From contig DAOVNL010000045.1 in NCBI GenBank assembly GCA_030630245.1, positions 1-6,628 on the forward strand: a DNA stretch of 6,628 nt, given 5' to 3'. The translations under genes and the position numbers were made by a program. Shown here in pieces: positions 1-5,487 of this stretch (positions are counted from its first letter, which is position 1; every line of letters starts with the position of its first letter). Source of the DNA: Candidatus Omnitrophota bacterium (GTDB lineage: Bacteria; Omnitrophota; Gorgyraeia; B26-G9). A model generated the notes under the pieces. The model was given only the letters and a program-made list of their open reading frames with translations. It did not search any database and was not told the DNA's origin.

Positions 1-415
1 CAGCTGTTGCTGTCATCTGAAAGTAATTGTCGAAAAGACGCTCAAATCCTGTTGTCGTTGGATTATTTAGGTAAATGTCATCAATGATTTTGAAATCGCC
101 TGCATAGCCATAAGGTTTTCTAAGGCTCCATTCGCAATAATCTCCTTTCACAAACAACATCCTAAATCTGTTTATAAACATCTGCTTCAGTTTATACACT
201 TTATTTTCATTCCCAGCAGCAAAGTTAACTTTTTCAAAATTCATAACATCACGAAAAATTTCATTTACTTTTTCGTTAAATTCACTTTGGAATCTTCCCC
301 ATTCCTCCGGCCTTTTAGTAAGATAGGATTCAATCTCCTGTGCCCTTTTTAGATAAAGTTTGACACTTTTCCTGAAAGACATTTTCATTTCGTTTATACT
401 AAGATCAGTATTCAT
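1..415 (-). CDS. PhcB-like class I SAM-dependent methyltransferase, N-terminal part (3'-truncated by window edge)
   Basis: An open frame starts at ATG 413-415 and runs without a stop off the left edge, giving 138 residues. AAGGG at 425-429 lies 9 nt upstream of the start, and an ATG at 421-423 in another frame stops after three codons. The visible part is a charged, helical N-terminus (about 1-95), then S-L-R-K-P-Y-G-Y-A-G-D-F at 97-108, I-I-D-D-I-Y at 110-115 and G-F-E-R-L-F at 123-128. From memory, the K/R-P-x-G-Y-A-G-D plus I-Y pattern is the hallmark preceding the Rossmann domain in class I methyltransferases annotated as extracellular factor 3-hydroxypalmitic acid methyl ester biosynthesis proteins (Ralstonia PhcB type). 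The SAM-binding domain itself lies outside the window, so catalysis is not shown. The gene follows the receiver gene by 40 nt and is probably last or late in the operon. The substrate is unknown; a fatty-acyl carboxyl group is the family-based guess. Confidence 0.68.
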   Translation of the reverse strand, partial: MNTDLSINEMKMSFRKSVKLYLKRAQEIESYLTKRPEEWGRFQSEFNEKVNEIFRDVMNFEKVNFAAGNENKVYKLKQMFINRFRMLFVKGDYCEWSLRKPYGYAGDFKIIDDIYLNNPTTTGFERLFDNYFQMTATA

Positions 416-455
416 ATCTTCATTCCCTTGGAAACTGTTGAACAGCAGTAAAATT

Positions 456-830
456 TTATTTAAGCGCCCCTTTTACTTTATCCACCAACTCGTTCATATC
501 AAAAGGCTTATAAATATAGGCAATAGGTTTCAGAGCTAATGCCCGCTTTTTAATGTCTTCATCGGCATATCCAGTGATAAAAATAGTAGGAATTTTCTTA
601 AGATTACTTTCTTCTAAATTTTCATATATTGCTTGAATGGTATCCGCGCCATTCATCCCCGGCATCCGGATATCGGCTATGATTAAATCAAACTTTTCTT
701 CTTCAGTCATAATTAACGCGTCCTGGCCGTTTTTTGCAATAAATACTTCGAAATTATTTTTCTCCAATAGTTTTTTAAGCGACCGGATAATCAATTCCTC
801 ATCATCAATAATCAAAATACGTTTTTTCAT
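456..830 (-). CDS. Single-domain response regulator (CheY-like receiver)
   Basis: This 124-residue protein is a receiver domain with nothing after it. The acidic pocket is D9-D10, the phospho-acceptor is D53 in A-D-I-R-M-P-G, the switch threonine is T86 (I-T-G) and the conserved lysine is K108 in Y-K-P-F. All key receiver residues are therefore present, and the protein should accept phosphate from a histidine kinase, most simply the one encoded 16 nt upstream. The start is ATG 828-830, because a perfect AGGAGG lies 7 nt upstream and the protein then begins with the usual K-K-R-I-L-I-I-D-D-E. A longer open frame to 929 would add 33 unrelated residues inside the kinase gene and is rejected. With no DNA-binding or enzymatic output domain, it must act by protein contact or in a phosphorelay. 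A partner cannot be named from the sequence. Confidence 0.96.
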   Translation of the reverse strand: MKKRILIIDDEELIIRSLKKLLEKNNFEVFIAKNGQDALIMTEEEKFDLIIADIRMPGMNGADTIQAIYENLEESNLKKIPTIFITGYADEDIKKRALALKPIAYIYKPFDMNELVDKVKGALK

Positions 831-837
831 GCCAATT

Positions 838-843
838 CCTCCT
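838..843 (-). promoter_or_regulatory. Shine-Dalgarno site that fixes the response regulator start
   Basis: The minus strand reads AGGAGG here, 7 nt before ATG 828-830 and within the 16-nt gap after the kinase stop codon (847-849). It decides the receiver start against the longer frame reaching 929. Confidence 0.9.
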
Positions 844-846
844 CTT

Positions 847-3048
847 TTAATAATCAGATAAGACTTTTTGCCCCTTTGTTTCTGTTTGTGAAACTTGAGA
901 CAATTGGACTGTAAATACCGAACCTTCATTCAGTTTAGATTCAACTTTAATCACGCCCTTATGCCTTTCAATAATTGCATGGCAGATAGAAAGACCCAGT
1001 CCCAGGCCTTTACCAATATCCTTGGTGGTAAAAAACGGATCGAATATCTTTGCCTTGATTTCCGGGGGTATTCCTTCTCCTTTGTCTTTAATAGCAAGCT
1101 CTATCCATTCTTCGTTTTTTGCAAGGGATATGTATATAGTACCGCTTTTTTTTACTTTTTTAATCGCATCTTTAGCATTTAAGATTATATTTGTTACCAC
1201 ATGCTCTAACTCGTTATGATCACCCATCACTGCATATACACCGTTATCAACTTCAGTACGTACGGTAATATTTTCCTGCTCCAACTGATAGCCAACAAAA
1301 GAAATTACACTCCTGATGACATCCCGTAAATCTATCCTGGATACTTCCTCGGAGTCCAACGGCTTGCGGGCATAGAACATCAATTTTTTAACAATGTCCC
1401 GGCAGCGCTTGGAAGCATCTTCGATAAGCTGTAGAGATTCTTTGTCTGATTCATCGCTGATCGTATCAGATATTAAAAGCATCTGTACACTGGTTAATAT
1501 CGCAGCCAGCGGATTATTTATCTCATGAGCAACACCGCCGGCTAATGTACCAACAGTTGCCAATTTTTCCGCCTGAATTAGTTGTTTTTGCACTTCCACA
1601 AGCTCCTTGGAACGCTGCCTGACTTGTTCTTCCATATTTTCATAGAGCAGGGAGTTTGATATAGCAATAACCGACTCATTTTTCAGCGTATTTAAAAAAT
1701 AAAAGTCCGAAGCACGGTAGCGCCGAAAATTTGCCTTTTTGCCAAGGTTAATCATGCCTAACAATTTCGTGTTCAATATCAAAGGTATAGCCACAATCGC
1801 CCCCGTAAGGTCAAAATAACGATTTGCCTCTTCTTTTATGGAAGCATACTGAGGGTCAATTTCGATAAATCCCCGATAGATAATCTTATTATTAGCAGTT
1901 ACCCATTGTAAAAATTTATTATCTTTTTTTAAATCTACCGCCTTAGGCATTTGATTAACTTTATTACTCAGCACATAGTTTTTTTTATCTTCCCTATAAA
2001 TAAAGATATCAATGCGCTCAGGATACAATGTATCGGCAATTGTGGTTTCAATCCGCTTAATAAGATTATCCAGCCCTTTTAAGTAAACCAAGTCTTCTGT
2101 AAACTTGATTAAAATCTTTTCCAGATTAGATTCCCGCCTTTTAAAGAGATGGTCTATCTTCGGTTGAATTATTCGCAAATAAAAAGTGAAAATCAAAAAA
2201 CTTACCGTCCAGAAGATAAACTGTAAAATATTTGATTCACGCATATACGGCAGAACCCATTTATAGAAGAAAAAAACAGGAAAGACTATGAATGAAAAGC
2301 TTAACAGCCACAACGCGGTTTTGTGAAGTGCTGTTTCAATCTCAAATGCACGGTAACGGACAATTGAATATGCGACAAGGGATATATACGAAAAGATGGC
2401 AATATACCCCACGGGGAAAAATGTAAAATTAAAAAATTTAGAAATAAAATCAAACGAACCCATATAACCGATTAAAAGCGCAAGAACGATAAATTTTTTC
2501 TGCGTTTTCTTAGTAGCTTTTTTTTCACAGCGGTAGGCAAAATAAGTATTAAAAAAAGACACGGCATAGACAATGCTGAAACAAAACACAAATAAAAATG
2601 CTGCTTTTCCGTATATAGGATACAATCCCCAAAAATACCTTCGCATATCCGGCATTATAAAAATATCAGTGCCCACGGCTAATCCATAGAACAGGTAAAA
2701 CAAAAAATATACTATGGGGATAAATATTTTCTGCTGTTTAAACTTTTCTGACCAGACTACAGAAAATAAATACAAATTTGGAGCAATACTTGCCACTCCA
2801 AAAAAAGTAAAATACTTATACCAAGTGTGCGCTACGGAAGGCGCCAGACACGAATACACAAACGGGATCGTAAACAGCCAAAACCCAGCACTGTAACATT
2901 TGAGAAAAAAGGAAATATTTACAATTGAAGTTTTATTTTGTATAAGAACAAAAGTACCGATAAAAAAAATAAAGATGCTCACTACAAATACCGGCACAGC
3001 GTAAGGATTGAAATAATAATTGGATATATTAAAGAACTGGCTAAACAC
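847..3048 (-). CDS. Multi-pass membrane sensor histidine kinase with GAF-like domain
   Basis: This is a 733-residue kinase. Residues 1-295 hold about eight or nine hydrophobic segments (roughly 15-36, 44-67, 77-100, 107-126, 147-171, 185-200, 210-232, 245-268, 274-294), in the style of 7TM/ComP-like sensor inputs. A basic cytoplasmic linker follows (K-R-R at 303-305). A GAF-like domain spans about 308-470 (I-P-L-I-L and L-L-G-M-I-N-L-G near 421-436), then a short coiled coil (472-495). HisKA carries the phospho-acceptor H508 in A-H-E-I-N-N-P-L. The ATPase domain (about 600-717) has the N box with N620 and N624, the G1 box D655-K-G-E-G, the F box F-D-P-F-F-T-T-K at 669-676 and the G2 box G-K-G-L-G-L-G-L from 679. 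The start is GTG (3046-3048) with AAGGGG at 3055-3060; no ATG occurs early in the frame. It overlaps the reductase gene by 8 nt, implying translational coupling. The ligand is unknown; the membrane input and lipid-enzyme neighbours suggest a hydrophobic signal. Confidence 0.95.
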   Translation of the reverse strand: MFSQFFNISNYYFNPYAVPVFVVSIFIFFIGTFVLIQNKTSIVNISFFLKCYSAGFWLFTIPFVYSCLAPSVAHTWYKYFTFFGVASIAPNLYLFSVVWSEKFKQQKIFIPIVYFLFYLFYGLAVGTDIFIMPDMRRYFWGLYPIYGKAAFLFVFCFSIVYAVSFFNTYFAYRCEKKATKKTQKKFIVLALLIGYMGSFDFISKFFNFTFFPVGYIAIFSYISLVAYSIVRYRAFEIETALHKTALWLLSFSFIVFPVFFFYKWVLPYMRESNILQFIFWTVSFLIFTFYLRIIQPKIDHLFKRRESNLEKILIKFTEDLVYLKGLDNLIKRIETTIADTLYPERIDIFIYREDKKNYVLSNKVNQMPKAVDLKKDNKFLQWVTANNKIIYRGFIEIDPQYASIKEEANRYFDLTGAIVAIPLILNTKLLGMINLGKKANFRRYRASDFYFLNTLKNESVIAISNSLLYENMEEQVRQRSKELVEVQKQLIQAEKLATVGTLAGGVAHEINNPLAAILTSVQMLLISDTISDESDKESLQLIEDASKRCRDIVKKLMFYARKPLDSEEVSRIDLRDVIRSVISFVGYQLEQENITVRTEVDNGVYAVMGDHNELEHVVTNIILNAKDAIKKVKKSGTIYISLAKNEEWIELAIKDKGEGIPPEIKAKIFDPFFTTKDIGKGLGLGLSICHAIIERHKGVIKVESKLNEGSVFTVQLSQVSQTETKGQKVLSDY

Positions 3049-4609
3049 TGATTGCCCCTTTTATGTTTTCTACCATATCTTCGTTTATCAATTTGTCTCC
3101 CCAGTAAAAATCCGCCAGCTCAAAACCGTGCTTCTGTCCCAATATTCTTATCTCGTCAATCTTCTCCGGAGTAATTTTTCCTCTTCCTATGCTGAAATTT
3201 TCATACCGCTTTTCCAATGCCAGAATAATCGCCTCAGCAAAGCATCCGTATATGGTATCAGCAGCAGGCAGGCCGGTATCAATAGGTAAGGAAATCGGTG
3301 TGGGTGTACGCGCTAAGCCGCCGGAAAAAATAAATATATCTTTCCTGGCGGTAAAGTTATAAGAAACGTTTTTGGGATATCCTACATCGCAAATTATCGC
3401 TCCGCGTTTGAACCAGCCGATATCTAATATAGACGCAGAGACACTGGCTGCGGCAATAATAATATCCGCGTCTTTTACGGCTGATTCGTTGTCCGTGGTG
3501 GCAATTACCTTTGCTTTACGTTTTTTCTTTAATTCTCTCTGCAAATGCCGCAGATTACTCTTTGTCCGTCCGGTTACAGTCAGCTGTTTTACCTTCTTTG
3601 CCAAAAACCTTGCGCAAGCGCTTCCGATATCGCCGGTGCCGCCGATAATCGCAACTTTTGCACAACCAATATCCATGTTTAAAATATTCGCAGCCTTCAG
3701 GACCCCGTCTATGGTCATGGCCGCAGTAAATGTATTGCCGGTAGTCACCGGCACATCCAGTTGAGCATTCATTTCCTGAGAAACTTTTTCTCCGACTATA
3801 GAAGTAAAACCACCCAGTGTTACTATTCCTACTCCGTATTTTTCCGCAAGTTTACAAGCCTTGATTACCTTGGAAAATACCGCCCATACATCTTGTTCTA
3901 TCATCTCCGGAATAAATGTAGCGATAATAAAACATCCGTTTACAGCCTGTCCGGTTTTTGACTTGAAATCCAAAATGTCGTAAAGTTTAAAAGACGGTGT
4001 TGTATAAAAGAGCTGACTGAGAAACTCTTGTGAGGGCAGTTTATAATCCGGGTTGAGCATCTTAAGACATTTTTCCAGGTGATGAAAATTATAAAGATGT
4101 CCAATAATGCCAAAGCCGGCTATCTTTTCGCTTTCTCCGCATTTGTAACCGGCATATCTTAACGAAACTAACCTGCTGTCTATCCCTTCCAGTATTGCTT
4201 CAAAATTTCTAAGCAATAATTTCCGGACATAAGTTTCGGTAAAATCTTTAATTGCGGGAATATCGACTCTTAAATAAACATTGGCAGTAACCTCTGTCCC
4301 TTCGGGATGATCTTCAAACACCCATTCTCCTTTGAATGCCTGCATATCACCCTCTACCGCCCTGAAGTTAATCGTATTATGTTTTAGAGCAAGAGTATCT
4401 TCTTCTATCCAGGTAATAGGAATATTGTCAATCTCTATCCGCCATTTTGTTTTTATGTTATGATGGTCTTTTTGAATCACGGAAACTTCTTTCACGCAAG
4501 GTATATAGGCAGGAAATTCCCATACTCTGGTCATAAGCCGAATTACTTTCCACTTCCTGGCATGCATTACTCTGGTAACTTTTATTGTTGTCAGATGTTT
4601 ATCCGGCAT
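3041..4609 (-). CDS. SRPBCC/START-like domain fused to long-chain acyl-ACP reductase (AAR) homologue
   Basis: This 522-residue protein has two parts. Residues 1 to about 155 look like a polyketide cyclase/COQ10-type SRPBCC domain (W30-E-F-P-x-Y-I-P-x-V, G94-E-W-V-F, G104-T-E-V), a fold that makes a hydrophobic cavity. Residues about 165-505 match cyanobacterial acyl-ACP reductase (about 341 residues) over its whole length, as I recall that sequence: G-I-I-G-H-L (167-172), F-I-P-E-M (232-236), L-G-G-F-T-S-I-V (265-272), T-T-G-N-T (289-293), the NAD(P)H loop G-G-T-G-D-I-G-S (323-330), D-V-G-Y-P-K-N (408-414), C456-F-A-E-A-I and N-F-S-I-G-R (471-476). C456 aligns with the cysteine that forms the acyl-enzyme in Synechococcus AAR. 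Expected reaction: acyl-ACP or acyl-CoA plus NADPH to fatty aldehyde. Start ATG 4607-4609 has AAGGAG 7 nt upstream and overlaps the acyltransferase stop by 11 nt. A generic dehydrogenase label would miss the AAR match. The natural substrate and product are not proven. Confidence 0.9.
   Translation of the reverse strand: MPDKHLTTIKVTRVMHARKWKVIRLMTRVWEFPAYIPCVKEVSVIQKDHHNIKTKWRIEIDNIPITWIEEDTLALKHNTINFRAVEGDMQAFKGEWVFEDHPEGTEVTANVYLRVDIPAIKDFTETYVRKLLLRNFEAILEGIDSRLVSLRYAGYKCGESEKIAGFGIIGHLYNFHHLEKCLKMLNPDYKLPSQEFLSQLFYTTPSFKLYDILDFKSKTGQAVNGCFIIATFIPEMIEQDVWAVFSKVIKACKLAEKYGVGIVTLGGFTSIVGEKVSQEMNAQLDVPVTTGNTFTAAMTIDGVLKAANILNMDIGCAKVAIIGGTGDIGSACARFLAKKVKQLTVTGRTKSNLRHLQRELKKKRKAKVIATTDNESAVKDADIIIAAASVSASILDIGWFKRGAIICDVGYPKNVSYNFTARKDIFIFSGGLARTPTPISLPIDTGLPAADTIYGCFAEAIILALEKRYENFSIGRGKITPEKIDEIRILGQKHGFELADFYWGDKLINEDMVENIKGAISV
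3055..3060 (-). promoter_or_regulatory. Shine-Dalgarno site supporting the GTG start of the kinase
   Basis: The minus strand reads AAGGGG 6 nt before the GTG at 3046-3048, inside the last codons of the upstream reductase gene. It supports a non-ATG start and coupled translation across the 8-nt overlap (3041-3048). Confidence 0.75.
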
Positions 4610-5195
4610 TTATAAGCTCCTTAACCGCATTTTTAATTTTAGCGGTACCGTTCTGGAGAGATACATCGTCAATAATCTGCTCGAATTCTTTCAAAAGATA
4701 TATCGGCTTGCCGATTTTTATCCCTACCGGCATGAATACCTTAGGGAATTTAGCTCCTACCGGGTATGCCTTATAGGTGCCTGAAATAGCACAAGGCACA
4801 ATAGGCCTTCCGGTTTTAAGCGCCAAAAGGGCAGTTCCTTTTCTAAATCTTCTAAGTTTTCCATCCCGGCTGCAACCGCCTTCAGGAAACAAACCGACAA
4901 CTTCATTCTTTTTTAATAAAGAAACAGCTGTCTCTGATGAATTTTGGGTAGGGATAGCATCTATGTTTTTTAAAAACCACCTCAGCCACGCTACCTTGTA
5001 AAGATATCTTGCGGTTATACCGTAAATCTTTTTGGGCAATAATGCCACAAAAAACAAAGAATCTAACCAACTGGCGTGATTGGAAACGATTATAAAATTA
5101 GTTTTTTTAGGCAAATTCTTAACCCCCTCTACTCTGACCCTGTAAAGCGTATTCAATACTATTATAAATATCGCCTTGAATACCCAATAAAGCAT
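4599..5195 (-). CDS. PlsC-family 1-acylglycerol-3-phosphate-type acyltransferase
   Basis: From the ATG at 5193-5195 this is a 198-residue membrane-associated acyltransferase. It has one N-terminal hydrophobic helix (about 4-19), motif I N-H-A-S-W-L-D with catalytic H40 and D45 (HX4D), motif III F-P-E-G-G-C-S-R-D-G at 103-112 and motif IV P-I-V-P-C-A at 131-136. These are the signatures of the lysophosphatidate acyltransferase superfamily, which moves an acyl chain from acyl-ACP or acyl-CoA to a lysolipid. Length is at the short end for PlsC. Cysteine 108 replaces the arginine of the usual E-G-T-R-S motif, so the acceptor may not be lysophosphatidate. The frame can also start at TTG 5226-5228, adding 11 residues, with AGAGG only 4 nt upstream. 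I prefer the ATG because it begins just before the helix and has AAGG 10 nt upstream, but this is unsettled. It is the first gene after the promoter at 5302-5330. Confidence 0.93.
   Translation of the reverse strand: MLYWVFKAIFIIVLNTLYRVRVEGVKNLPKKTNFIIVSNHASWLDSLFFVALLPKKIYGITARYLYKVAWLRWFLKNIDAIPTQNSSETAVSLLKKNEVVGLFPEGGCSRDGKLRRFRKGTALLALKTGRPIVPCAISGTYKAYPVGAKFPKVFMPVGIKIGKPIYLLKEFEQIIDDVSLQNGTAKIKNAVKELINAG
4617..4622 (-). promoter_or_regulatory. Shine-Dalgarno site of the acyl-ACP reductase fusion gene
   Basis: The minus strand reads AAGGAG 7 nt before ATG 4607-4609. It lies within the end of the acyltransferase gene, which fits coupled translation across the 11-nt overlap (4599-4609). 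Confidence 0.85.
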
Positions 5196-5223
5196 GGTTT
5201 GTCTGCCTTGAGCTTGAAAAATG

Positions 5224-5272
5224 GACAAAACACCTCTTTTATACTTCCAAATTCCATTTCAGAGGTTTTGTC
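5224..5272 (-). promoter_or_regulatory. Imperfect inverted repeat (candidate leader hairpin) before the acyltransferase gene
   Basis: On the plus strand GACAAAACACCTCT (5224-5237) is matched by AGAGGTTTTGTC (5261-5272), giving 12 paired bases with a 2-nt bulge and a 23-nt loop. It sits between the predicted transcription start (about 5295) and the ATG at 5195. In the transcript the 3' arm contains AGAGG and the alternative TTG start, so folding could hide that ribosome site. It is not followed by a clean U-tract. It could equally be a DNA operator; no function is shown. Confidence 0.5.
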
Positions 5273-5301
5273 TTAAATTTTTTAATTTAATGTTTGTAAA
5301 T

Positions 5302-5330
5302 ATTATACTTACAAAAAATAAGAGTGTCAA
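5302..5330 (-). promoter_or_regulatory. Perfect-consensus sigma70 promoter of the lipid/two-component operon
   Basis: The minus strand reads TTGACA (5325-5330), a 17-bp spacer (5308-5324) and TATAAT (5302-5307), matching consensus at all 12 hexamer positions with optimal spacing. Two A-tracts on the minus strand (5340-5344 and 5347-5352) lie at about -45 to -57, where an UP element would sit. Transcription should begin near 5295, leaving a leader of about 100 nt before ATG 5195. It lies between genes and points into the acyltransferase operon. The rest of the intergenic stretch up to 5487 is AT-rich, with no RNA gene or small coding frame that I can support. Confidence 0.88.
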
Positions 5331-5487
5331 GCGCGCTGATTTTTGATTTTTTCACTTTTCCCCGAAATAAAATAAACTTTTTATCACTTTAGTCGTTTCA
5401 TAAGAAAAAAAGTGAAATACTCAACAAACACCCCTTTTTGCAAACGGTTATTTCTTTTATAAAATCTTACAAAAAGAGATTATTTAA

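Noticed and set aside
435..445. Short palindrome CTGTTGAACAG in the gap between the receiver and methyltransferase genes
   Set aside because: It would form only a 4-bp stem with a 3-nt loop and has no U-tract, so it is neither a terminator nor a supportable operator.
831..929. N-terminal extension of the response regulator frame to 929
   Set aside because: It lies within the end of the kinase gene, adds no receiver sequence, and the AGGAGG at 838-843 places the start at 830.
3372..3764. Plus-strand open frame of 130 codons (and the other plus-strand frames across the window)
   Set aside because: They lie antisense to well-supported minus-strand genes, have no recognisable domain or clear ribosome site, and read as shadows of those genes.
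5350..5417. Inverted repeat TTTCACTTTT / AAAAGTGAAA (5350-5359 and 5408-5417), with a further copy of CACTTT at 5385-5390, considered as a terminator of the transglycosylase gene
   Set aside because: The arms are AT-rich and 48 nt apart. The alternative pairing of 5384-5390 with 5408-5414 has only 7 bp with two G/C pairs and a 17-nt loop, and no GC-rich stem with a U-run follows. It is too weak to call.
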